In this document: positions 1 through 5,629 of the stretch, piece after piece
How the letters are laid out: each line of letters begins with the position of its first letter
Position numbering within the stretch: the stretch's first letter is position 1
Assembly: GCA_041618535.1 (NCBI GenBank)
Contig: JBFKFP010000156.1
Coordinates: 1-6,354, forward strand
DNA from: SHLJ01 sp041618535
GTDB lineage: Bacteria; Bacteroidota; Bacteroidia; Flavobacteriales; Flavobacteriaceae
Direction of reading: 5' to 3'
Length of the DNA stretch: 6,354 nucleotides
Made by a program: the position numbers and the translations under genes
Notes under the pieces: model-generated
Database searches by the model: none
What the model was told of the DNA's origin: nothing
Seen by the model: only the letters and a program-made list of their open reading frames with translations

Positions 1-264
1 GTACATTAATGGCATTCCCGGGCCTCCGTGAAGAAATAACATGACAGGGTTTTCCGTGTTATGAGACCTGATTAAGACACACTGTTCGGTTCCCCCCAAT
101 TCTATATAATCGATTTTAGAAACTGTTTTGCCTTCTGAATTCTTAATCTTCGGAGTTCGCTCAGGTAATAGCCACCACATAAAAACTATAATGGCCAAAA
201 AGAACAAAGAAAGGCCGACATATTTAGCAGCTTTTTTCAGGAGTTTTATCAATGATTTCAGCAT
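1..264 (-). CDS. Membrane-anchored alpha/beta hydrolase, N-terminal 88 residues (3' end outside window)
   Basis: The frame opens at the ATG whose first base is 264 and stays open to the window edge, so only 88 residues are visible. A basic N-terminus (Lys 3, 7, 10, 11, 14) precedes a hydrophobic segment at about residues 15-33, which suggests an N-in membrane anchor with the rest outside the cytoplasm. Residues 79-83 read HGGPG, the oxyanion-hole motif typical of proline iminopeptidase-like (peptidase S33) alpha/beta hydrolases. The catalytic Ser, Asp and His would lie beyond the edge, so activity cannot be judged. The start is supported by GAAGGA three bases upstream of the ATG. The gene begins 40 bases after the stop of another HGGPG hydrolase on the same strand, so co-transcription is likely. 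The substrate is unknown; peptidase, esterase or epoxide hydrolase activity are all possible in this fold. Confidence 0.82.
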   Translation of the reverse strand, partial: MLKSLIKLLKKAAKYVGLSLFFLAIIVFMWWLLPERTPKIKNSEGKTVSKIDYIELGGTEQCVLIRSHNTENPVMLFLHGGPGMPLMY

Positions 265-304
265 TGGTCCTTCAATATGATTTTACCCGGGTCTGAAAAG
301 GGCT

Positions 305-1360
305 TTAGTCCCTTTCGAACGACCCCCGGTCTACATCTTTTATAAATTTAATCAATGCCGGGAAGTAATTTCCGGGATCGTCGAATTGAGACAAATGGCT
401 TCCATCAGTGGTTACGCTTCGGCCGTTTTGGACCTCGGAGGCCATCCATTCCATGTATTTAGGATCCATGGTATCATACTGAGCTCCGAGCATGAGAGTT
501 GGTGTTTTAATTTCCTTTAACCTATCAGATACATCCCAGTTTTTAAGGGTGGCATTACCGGTCATTCCAAATTCACTATAGCCCTGCATGTAAATGTAAA
601 TATCCGGGTTGAGGTGCTCAAACAACAGATTAACCGATTTGGGCCAATCCTGAACGGGTATTCTTAAAATATGTTCGGTATAATAATTATTCATCAGTAG
701 TTCCTCATATCTTGGATTATCAAAGTCATTGTTTGCCTCTATTTCCATAATTTCCTTCAATACCTCCGGATCCATCTGCGGGCCCAACACCTCATAGGCG
801 TATTTTGTATATTCAGGGGCACTGGCAACCATATTCGAAATAATCAGCCCTTTGAGGTTTTCCTGGTATTTTAAGGCGTATTCCATCGCTAAAATCCCAC
901 CCCACGACTGGCCAAGGAGGTAAAAGTTATCTTTATTGAGGTCAAGAGCCTTTCGCACTTGCTCAACCTCCTCCACGAAATGAGCGGTAGTCCAGAGGCT
1001 TGAGTCATTTGGCTTGTCGCTGTAATAGGAATCGAGCTGGTCGTAATAGATATATTCAATTTCTTCCTTCAAAAGATAGCCATCGAAATTTCCAAATTCT
1101 TCATGTGTGCCACCCGGGCCGCCATGTAGTAACAATAAACGCATATTCTTACTGTTTCCCATGCGTTTGGTGTAAACATCAAAAGTCCCGATTTCAGTTT
1201 TTACAGGTATCATTTTAACCCCGCCTGTCACCTGGTCGTCACTCTGGGAATAATCCAGATATCCACTTTTATTATCTGTTGGCGTTTCTTTTCCCTGCTT
1301 TTCTATGCAACCCGTTAAAATGAATGGAATGATCAGAGATGCTGCAATATATTTTTTCAT
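305..1360 (-). CDS. Lipoprotein alpha/beta hydrolase, proline iminopeptidase-like (S33 family)
   Basis: This 351-residue protein starts with a lipoprotein signal: a basic start, a hydrophobic core, then lipobox LTGC with Cys18 as the acylated residue. An alpha/beta hydrolase domain follows. HGGPGG at 79-84 forms the oxyanion hole, YDQLDSYYSDKP at about 106-117 matches the post-strand motif of proline iminopeptidase-like proteins, and GQSWGG at 150-155 is the nucleophile elbow with Ser152. Asp296 (in QYDTMDP) and His322 (in DGSHLSQFDDP) complete a plausible triad. A helical cap spans roughly 180-280. The family typically removes N-terminal residues, often proline, from short peptides, but Bacteroidota members also include other hydrolases, so the substrate is inferred. 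The mature enzyme should sit on an envelope membrane facing the periplasm or outside. It lies 40 bases upstream of a second HGGPG hydrolase. No strong ribosome-binding site precedes the ATG, which is common in this phylum. Confidence 0.9.
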   Translation of the reverse strand: MKKYIAASLIIPFILTGCIEKQGKETPTDNKSGYLDYSQSDDQVTGGVKMIPVKTEIGTFDVYTKRMGNSKNMRLLLLHGGPGGTHEEFGNFDGYLLKEEIEYIYYDQLDSYYSDKPNDSSLWTTAHFVEEVEQVRKALDLNKDNFYLLGQSWGGILAMEYALKYQENLKGLIISNMVASAPEYTKYAYEVLGPQMDPEVLKEIMEIEANNDFDNPRYEELLMNNYYTEHILRIPVQDWPKSVNLLFEHLNPDIYIYMQGYSEFGMTGNATLKNWDVSDRLKEIKTPTLMLGAQYDTMDPKYMEWMASEVQNGRSVTTDGSHLSQFDDPGNYFPALIKFIKDVDRGSFERD

Positions 1361-1437
1361 GACTGCAAATTGAAATTAATTAAAATCCGATTTAAAGATA
1401 AAGGACCATGAATGAACCGGGCTGAAAATACCGCTTC

Positions 1438-1466
1438 AGATATAGCTGATAATCAGATTTATATCT
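1438..1466. repeat. Imperfect inverted repeat upstream of the lipoprotein hydrolase gene
   Basis: AGATATA (1438-1444) and TATATCT (1460-1466) are perfect complements. Nested inside them, CTGA (1446-1449) pairs with TCAG (1453-1456) around TAA, giving a two-part hairpin with a small asymmetric bulge. It lies 78 bases upstream of the hydrolase start codon, in a 272-base spacer (1361-1632) that otherwise shows no gene. There is no T-run on either side, so a terminator is unlikely. It could be an operator, an RNA hairpin, or chance in AT-rich DNA. Confidence 0.35.
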
Positions 1467-1632
1467 AAAGTTAAAAATTAACATGAAAGTTTTCCGGTTA
1501 GGACGACAAATATAATGACCTGGTTCTAAAATCTTATCTGATCAACAGCTCAGGGACCGTAAGCTAAGCCCCTGCAGAAAATCATAGAATCAAATCTTAT
1601 AGGTAAATGGCAAATACCAATTCCAGAAAACC

Positions 1633-2085
1633 CTATTGATGATAGGCTGAATTATGGGCCAGGTCACTTCCACAACTGGAACATGTTCCCGCCGATGCTG
1701 ATCCACCGGCACAACCATTAGAACACGTGTAGTGAAACTGGCCTGAGTTATTCTGACCGGTTGGAGGTGTGACAGGGTTTAAAGGGTCGGGAGTTGTATT
1801 GGTATTGGTATTAGAGTGGTAAGCGGCATTATGAGCCAAAGTATTACCACAATTTGCACAGGTCCCGGCAGAACTTGAACCTCCGGCACAACCGTTGCTG
1901 CATGTATAATGATAAACCCCGCTTGTGTTTGCGGCCGACTGATCAGTATTCTGATTGCCGGTATTTGAAAAATCTAATGGCTGAGGGGGTTCCTGTTTCT
2001 TTTCTTGTGTGGTACTCTCCTTACATGAATTCAGGAATAATACTGAGCTAAACAAGAGAATCATAAGTATGTTAACGTATTTCAT
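1633..2085 (-). CDS. Small lipoprotein with two Cys/His-rich, zinc-ribbon-like repeats
   Basis: The 150-residue product has a lipoprotein signal ending in LNSC, with Cys21 the acylated residue. A charged, Gln/Pro/Asn/Thr-rich linker follows to about residue 55. Two repeats (58-90 and 117-149, period 59 residues) are joined by an Asn/Thr/Pro-rich spacer. Each repeat has HYTCSNGCAGG, then AGTC-x2-CG, then LAHN-x-AYH, so four Cys are spaced C-x3-C-x9-C-x2-C with His at the start and two near the end. By hand comparison 26 of 33 residues match between repeats, including all Cys and His. The pattern suggests metal binding, or paired disulfides if oxidised in the periplasm. I recall similar short Cys/His modules in other Bacteroidota proteins of unknown function, but cannot name a characterised member. 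The protein ends one residue after the second repeat, so nothing is obviously truncated. It is probably transcribed alone, with spacers of 236 bases upstream and 272 downstream. Confidence 0.85.
   Translation of the reverse strand: MKYVNILMILLFSSVLFLNSCKESTTQEKKQEPPQPLDFSNTGNQNTDQSAANTSGVYHYTCSNGCAGGSSSAGTCANCGNTLAHNAAYHSNTNTNTTPDPLNPVTPPTGQNNSGQFHYTCSNGCAGGSASAGTCSSCGSDLAHNSAYHQ
1639..1737 (-). repeat. Second Cys/His repeat unit of the 150-residue lipoprotein
   Basis: This encodes residues 117-149, with Cys121, Cys125, Cys135 and Cys138 and His118, His144 and His149. It differs from the first unit at 7 of 33 residues, none of them Cys or His. At DNA level I count about two thirds identity by eye, so the duplication is not recent. 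Confidence 0.85.
1816..1914 (-). repeat. First Cys/His repeat unit of the 150-residue lipoprotein
   Basis: This encodes residues 58-90, with Cys62, Cys66, Cys76 and Cys79 and His59, His85 and His90. The spacing C-x3-C-x9-C-x2-C is exactly the same as in the second unit. Confidence 0.85.
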
Positions 2086-2125
2086 AACGGTATTTTTTAA
2101 TGAGTAACGAGCATTGGAGTGAAAT

Positions 2126-2143
2126 TAACCGGTCTCCCGGTTA
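2126..2143. repeat. GC-rich inverted repeat upstream of the Cys/His lipoprotein gene
   Basis: TAACCGG (2126-2132) and CCGGTTA (2137-2143) form a perfect 7-bp stem with a TCTC loop. It lies 41 bases upstream of the lipoprotein start and about 180 bases beyond the stop of the 75-residue lipoprotein, both on the minus strand. On the minus strand the stem is followed by AATTTCAC, only a weak U-run. On the plus strand a CCCCAGGGGC segment and then six T follow at 2147-2162. It may be a weak terminator for the upstream gene or a leader hairpin. Confidence 0.45.
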
Positions 2144-2175
2144 CAACCCCAGGGGCTTTTTTCAATTTATTACTG

Positions 2176-2191
2176 AATGTAAACTTACATT
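2176..2191. promoter_or_regulatory. Candidate operator: 16-bp dyad AATGTAAACTTACATT
   Basis: Two perfect 7-base arms, AATGTAA and TTACATT, flank a 2-base centre. This near-continuous dyad is typical in geometry of a site for a dimeric DNA-binding regulator. It sits 91 bases upstream of the Cys/His lipoprotein start codon, where a promoter would be expected. I cannot match it to a known regulator and see no regulator gene in the window. A dyad of this size can arise by chance in AT-rich DNA. Confidence 0.3.
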
Positions 2192-2321
2192 TAATTTTCA
2201 AACGCCTGATTTCTTTTAAGTAATTCTTTTCATCCGAATAAAACAAATAACATGAACTTAAAGGGCATAGGTCATATCATTACAGATTGGGCAGTGTAAA
2301 TTTTTATGATCCACAAGCGCC

Positions 2322-2549
2322 TTATCTCCTCGGCCTGTAAATGGCTCCGGTGGCAAAGTCGACAATTAATGAAGGAGCAAAAATTATGATGTCTGCAATA
2401 AGGGCAATAACTCTAACATCTCGTTGTTGTTCGCCTGGCCCTGGCTTCGTTTTCTGATAGGTGGTAACCGGTCCTCCGAAGATGGTGGCACAACTGCTAA
2501 GCATCATCAGTGCAAATCCCATCGCGAAAAGCTTTTTCATTTTTCTCAT
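2322..2549 (-). CDS. Small lipoprotein of unknown function (75 residues)
   Basis: A basic start and hydrophobic stretch end in LSSC, with Cys20 the likely lipidated residue, so the mature peptide is about 56 residues. After Cys20 comes ATIFGGPVTTYQKTKPGPGE. A hydrophobic segment with one Asp (about 47-63) and the ending DFATGAIYRPRR follow. The CATIFGG start and the DFATGAIY ending recur, as I remember them, in small envelope lipoproteins, some of them PEGA-domain proteins, and loosely resemble YceK-type proteins. That comparison is from memory and no function follows from it. The ATG at 2549 was chosen, but Met4 is an equally good start and would also keep the signal. Spacers of 132 and 236 bases on either side argue for its own transcript. 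No enzyme motif or catalytic residue is visible. Confidence 0.75.
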   Translation of the reverse strand: MRKMKKLFAMGFALMMLSSCATIFGGPVTTYQKTKPGPGEQQRDVRVIALIADIIIFAPSLIVDFATGAIYRPRR

Positions 2550-2681
2550 ATTCAGGTAATTGATATAAATCCTATTTAAGGAAGGTAATGAAAATTTTGA
2601 TATGTTTATTTCCTTTTCATCCTTAAAGGGTTAGAGGATGTCATTGACATTTGAGGGATGATATGTTCCATTAATAGGAAC

Positions 2682-3128
2682 TTACTTACTGCAGTTCATC
2701 TTTATCCGTTCCAGAGCCTTTGGGAAAGTGGCTTTCATATAATCGAGATGCTCATCAAGTACATCTATCTCGACGGTCAGTTTCAAACCATCATCTCCGT
2801 CAGACAGCGTGTAAACTTCAATGGTTCCCGACCATTTTTTGGTTTCACTATCAATCGGTTGTTCTATTCCCTTTACCACATTTCCCAGATGCTTGAACTT
2901 CATTATTCTATTCGGGACGTGTTTTTCAATCTTGCTGTAGATGCCATTTTCACCGGGATTAAGGAATAGAACCTTACTGCCTTCCTCCCAATTATCTGTG
3001 ACCGCATACGAGCCTTCATAAAACACACTCACCCAGTCACGATAAGAGTCCTCATCCCATAGTGTTTTCCATATCTTTGATTTTTCAGACTTTATGACAA
3101 TTGAAAAATGTAAGCGGTGAATCCCCAT
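2682..3128 (-). CDS. SRPBCC-fold protein, AHSA1-like (activator of Hsp90 ATPase homologue 1-like)
   Basis: This is a 148-residue cytoplasmic protein without a signal peptide. It begins with a strand carrying the LHFSIVI pattern, then a helix with KSKIWKTLWDEDSYRDW (about 16-32), the hallmark opening of AHSA1-like SRPBCC domains, in which a charged helix and a Trp follow strand one. WEEGSKVLFL (47-56) and the closing helix FPKALERIK (135-143) agree with this fold, and the length is normal for a single domain. SRPBCC proteins form a deep hydrophobic pocket for lipids or small ligands. Most bacterial AHSA1-like proteins have no known ligand, and the Hsp90 link of the eukaryotic namesake should not be carried over. 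The spacer upstream is 165 bases, so it is probably not in an operon with the secreted protein. The start ATG at 3128 lacks a clear ribosome-binding site, and there is no nearby alternative Met. Confidence 0.87.
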   Translation of the reverse strand: MGIHRLHFSIVIKSEKSKIWKTLWDEDSYRDWVSVFYEGSYAVTDNWEEGSKVLFLNPGENGIYSKIEKHVPNRIMKFKHLGNVVKGIEQPIDSETKKWSGTIEVYTLSDGDDGLKLTVEIDVLDEHLDYMKATFPKALERIKMNCSK

Positions 3129-3211
3129 GATAAAATTTAAGATATGAGGTTAAGTCCGATGCTTCGCCATTCGCTTTTAACAGCATTGTTTATGGCTCAC
3201 ATACCCTTCAG

Positions 3212-3239
3212 AATCCTGAATGGTTGTCTAATCAGGATT
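3212..3239. repeat. 8-bp inverted repeat in the spacer below the T9SS protein gene
   Basis: AATCCTGA (3212-3219) pairs perfectly with TCAGGATT (3232-3239) across a 12-base loop. It lies 55 bases past the stop codon of the large secreted protein and 84 bases before the SRPBCC start, as read on the minus strand. No U-run follows in that direction, so it is not a standard intrinsic terminator. It may still end the mRNA or protect its 3' end. Confidence 0.4.
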
Positions 3240-3293
3240 TGGGAGCACTGAAAGTTAATAATTATCAATCACTCCATTCAATGAGCAATCGAT

Positions 3294-5357
3294 TTAATTT
3301 TGAAGTATGAATTTTTTTGTGAGCCTGATTTCATCGGAAACAAGGCTGACAAAATATAATCCATTTTCGAGATGCGATACATTCAATTGAACACTTCGTC
3401 CACCGGTTTGATCAAGATTCTTGTTATAAACGATCTTTCCGCTCATATCAGTTATTAAGCATGTAACAGAACCTGTATTTTCCAGGTTATGCCTGATGTT
3501 CAGGTTTGAATTCTTAACCGGATTTGGGTAAAGCTGCATAGCGTAACTCTCAAGCTTAATTGAGTTTTCCTCTTCGGATACACTTTTCGGGCTTTGAGAA
3601 GGTACTGCATCAGAACATGAACGGACAGCGGACAGATCTACACTCTGGGTTACACTACCGTTTAAGCCATCCTCCAGTAACACAGTAATCCAACTTGCAG
3701 GACCTGCGATTTCAACGTCTACCGAATTCACGGTATCACCATAATAGACAGCATGGGTAACGGTATTCGCACCATCAAAATAAGTTACTGTAACCTTATC
3801 AAGATATTTATTGCTGGGTTTTCCTTTGAGTTTGGCACCGATATCACTGATGGTAAATGAAATAGCTTCCTGAGCTACAAGGAAGGCCACCTGGCTTGCA
3901 GCGCTTCCGGAACCCGATAGAACTAGGGGATTATTGTCGAAAGATGACTGCAGTTCACTTGCACAATTATAATCATCACAGGCATCACCGAGACCATCGC
4001 CGTCTGAATCGACCTGGTCAGTATTACTGGTTAGAACACAATTGTCCAAACCATCACAGACACCGTCATTGTCCTGATCAATGACAGTTCCAACGCAGGT
4101 TGCGCAATCTGTCCAGGTATCTCCACTTGTACAAGGGTCACCATCGTCACAAGGCAATCCCAGCAGGTTATCATCGAAGCCTAAGCAAATATCATCATCA
4201 TCACATACTCCGTCACCATCGGAATCAAGACATCCCAGACAGTAGTCGATGGTACCCAAATCAACCGACAGTGTACCGCCATAGGAGGAGTTATAACTAT
4301 TGAACAATCGAACTTCAATCTGGGTCGCTTCCCCTGAAATCGATATCGGAATTTGGGCGGTAATATCCCCGTTGAAGGTTCCATAAGTTATTTGCTGGCC
4401 CTGGCTATTTGTATATAAAACAGTTACACTCTCGATATACCGGTTCGATTTTTTCCCGGATATTTGAGCCGATAACCCGCTAATCGTAAAATTGAAATCT
4501 TTATCTCCGATGTTAAATGCTTTGGCCGTGGCACCGTAACCGGAGCCGTTATGACTGAGTGCACCAACATCGAATGCGGAGTCAGCTGCTGAGCAGTCGC
4601 ATACATCGCCTACACCATCACCATCCATATCCTCCTGCAAGGGATTATAGGTACCTGGGCAGTTGTCATCTGTATCACAAACACCATCGGCGTCAATATC
4701 CTGAAGCGTACCTACGCAGTTGCAATTGGCATCGTAGGCATCATTAACGGTACAAGCATTTCCATCGTCACAGGGAGAACCAACTGGGTTATTATTACAC
4801 GGATTCGGGCTGCCTCCGGATTCTACTGAAAGATCATCCAGCATAAGAAATTCCTGGTTGAAACAGTTGTAATGCCTGAAATAGAAATAGACATCTTTCC
4901 CTGCAAAGCTTGCTGGAATATTCAAAGTCATAACAAAGGCCGAATTAGGCCCTCCATCAGTCAGGGTTGCCTCATAAATTTTATTGTCAAATTTTGTTCC
5001 AACGCCTACCTCTTGTATATATACTGCATATGTTTCCTGGTGGGAAACATCATTAGATGCCGCGATGCGATAGCTCAAAGTTAAATCCTGTGCATTCGAA
5101 GGAATTGCAATGGAGGGTGTTCTCATTACATTATCGGGGTTCACCGACATAGACGGTGAAGCGATAAATTGCCCGGGTTGAAATCCGATTGTATCACCTC
5201 CGGTATAATAATACCAGGTTTGTCCGTCAGCATCGAGATCCTCTGCAATCCAACCGGTTAAATTTTCACAGTCTGATGACCAAATAGTGCTCTGCGCAAC
5301 CACATTCGAGCTGAACAATGCCAAACTCAGACATAACAGGGGGAGAATACGTTTCAT
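3294..5357 (-). CDS. T9SS-exported adhesin-like protein with Asp-rich Ca-binding-type repeats and duplicated beta modules
   Basis: The 687-residue product has a Sec signal peptide (1-21, cleavage after VVA). Residues 23-180 resemble a cleaved-adhesin or choice-of-anchor J lectin-like domain, with an N-terminal TIWSSDCENLTGW and the ending FLMLDDLSVE. Two composite units follow: a Cys-rich CDDG linker, Asp loops of the thrombospondin type 3 kind, and a beta-rich module ending in Cys. These occupy residues 195-373 and 402-581. Five DxDxDG-like loops lie near 222, 243, 378, 427 and 450 and should bind calcium. Residues 608-687 are a type A T9SS C-terminal sorting domain (LYPNPVKN, then ITDMSGKIVY, then LENGLYFVSL, then KKFIL). 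The protein should therefore be secreted by the Por machinery and be released or anchored at the surface. No catalytic motif is visible, so adhesion or glycan binding is inferred. The T9SS machinery is not encoded here. Confidence 0.9.
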   Translation of the reverse strand: MKRILPLLCLSLALFSSNVVAQSTIWSSDCENLTGWIAEDLDADGQTWYYYTGGDTIGFQPGQFIASPSMSVNPDNVMRTPSIAIPSNAQDLTLSYRIAASNDVSHQETYAVYIQEVGVGTKFDNKIYEATLTDGGPNSAFVMTLNIPASFAGKDVYFYFRHYNCFNQEFLMLDDLSVESGGSPNPCNNNPVGSPCDDGNACTVNDAYDANCNCVGTLQDIDADGVCDTDDNCPGTYNPLQEDMDGDGVGDVCDCSAADSAFDVGALSHNGSGYGATAKAFNIGDKDFNFTISGLSAQISGKKSNRYIESVTVLYTNSQGQQITYGTFNGDITAQIPISISGEATQIEVRLFNSYNSSYGGTLSVDLGTIDYCLGCLDSDGDGVCDDDDICLGFDDNLLGLPCDDGDPCTSGDTWTDCATCVGTVIDQDNDGVCDGLDNCVLTSNTDQVDSDGDGLGDACDDYNCASELQSSFDNNPLVLSGSGSAASQVAFLVAQEAISFTISDIGAKLKGKPSNKYLDKVTVTYFDGANTVTHAVYYGDTVNSVDVEIAGPASWITVLLEDGLNGSVTQSVDLSAVRSCSDAVPSQSPKSVSEEENSIKLESYAMQLYPNPVKNSNLNIRHNLENTGSVTCLITDMSGKIVYNKNLDQTGGRSVQLNVSHLENGLYFVSLVSDEIRLTKKFILQN
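3297..3536 (-). other. T9SS type A C-terminal sorting domain (within the 687-residue protein)
   Basis: Residues 608-687 carry the usual order of motifs: YPNP (610-613), a central strand with TDMSGKIVYNKNL, a Gly-Gly-Arg turn, LENGLYFVSL, and a final basic-hydrophobic strand KKFIL just before the stop. This directs passage through the outer membrane by the type IX system. Confidence 0.92.
3615..4154 (-). repeat. Second composite unit of the T9SS protein (linker, Asp loops, beta module)
   Basis: This encodes residues 402-581. PCDDGDPCT starts the Cys-rich linker. Asp loops follow near 427 and 450, and then the beta module at about 470-581 with FTIS (501-504), GKPSNKY (512-518), VTVTY (522-526), SVDL (572-575) and final Cys581. 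An additional Asp loop at 378-388 precedes this unit and has no partner ahead of unit one. Confidence 0.8.
4239..4775 (-). repeat. First composite unit of the T9SS protein (linker, Asp loops, beta module)
   Basis: This encodes residues 195-373. PCDDGNACT starts the linker, with Asp loops near 222 and 243. The beta module follows at about 259-373 with FTIS (290-293), GKKSNRY (301-307), VTVLY (311-315), SVDL (364-367) and Cys373. The same landmarks in the same order in unit two show an internal duplication with a period of about 207-210 residues. Divergence is high, so it is old. Confidence 0.8.
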
Positions 5358-5393
5358 AATCTATAAGATTAGGTTTATGGTAGATTTGGACTT

Positions 5394-5401
5394 GAAATAT
5401 A
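5394..5401 (-). promoter_or_regulatory. Possible Bacteroidota-type -7 promoter element for the T9SS protein gene
   Basis: On the minus strand the sequence reads TATATTTC, one mismatch from the Bacteroidota -7 consensus TAnnTTTG. It is 37 bases upstream of the ATG, which would give a leader of about 30 bases. No convincing TTTG -33 element is seen at the usual distance, so support is weak. Confidence 0.25.
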
Positions 5402-5522
5402 AGCAGTTAGAATAGATTAATCTTTAAAATGTTATAAAACTTCGATGAAATACACTATTTTGTAAGATTAATCCTAATATATCTACCAAAATTCTTCAAA
5501 TGTATTGATTTTGAGTGGATTG

Positions 5523-5538
5523 TATAGAAAATTCTATA
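5523..5538. repeat. 16-bp dyad TATAGAAAATTCTATA in the AT-rich spacer
   Basis: Perfect 7-base arms TATAGAA and TTCTATA flank a 2-base centre, 166 bases upstream of the T9SS protein start. The 272-base spacer (5358-5629) is very AT-rich and shows no gene. The dyad could be an operator, but in such DNA it may well be chance. Confidence 0.25.
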
Positions 5539-5594
5539 AGTATTTATTAACCATAATATTAACTAAACGGGAGTACCTTTCAAATGATCGGTCT

Positions 5595-5619
5595 TCTTCA
5601 ATCTGAGGACGGTTGAAGA
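5595..5619. repeat. Hairpin just past the stop of the DUF1801 gene
   Basis: TCTTCAA (5595-5601) pairs with TTGAAGA (5613-5619) across 11 bases, starting 10 bases beyond the stop codon on the minus strand. The position fits a 3' end structure, but no U-run follows on the minus strand, so an intrinsic terminator is only possible, not shown. Confidence 0.4.
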
Positions 5620-5629
5620 TGTGGTGACT

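Noticed and set aside
1000..1218. Plus-strand open frame of 72 codons
   Set aside because: It is antisense to the catalytic core of the lipoprotein hydrolase, and its translation has no domain, signal or plausible start site.
1551..1574. CAGGG/CCCTG stem as a terminator for the Cys/His lipoprotein gene
   Set aside because: Only five base pairs around a 14-base loop, with no U-run after it on the minus strand.
1639..1914. Possible CRISPR or tandem DNA repeat
   Set aside because: Only two units, divergent at DNA level and fully explained by the duplicated protein module.
2665..2681. GTTCC/GGAAC hairpin touching the stop of the SRPBCC gene
   Set aside because: A five-pair stem with no U-run. 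This is too weak to call.
2658..2969. Plus-strand open frame of about 100 codons
   Set aside because: It lies wholly antisense to the SRPBCC gene apart from a short lead, shows no recognisable domain, and the opposite strand encodes a well-matched conserved fold.
3129..3293. A further small gene in the spacer between the SRPBCC and T9SS genes
   Set aside because: No open frame of useful length with a start site was seen on either strand; only the inverted repeat at 3212-3239 stands out.
3896..4747. Several plus-strand open frames encoding His- and Arg-rich peptides
   Set aside because: They are the complement of the Asp-rich repeat codons of the secreted protein. The His/Arg richness is a direct result of reading GAT/GAC codons on the other strand.
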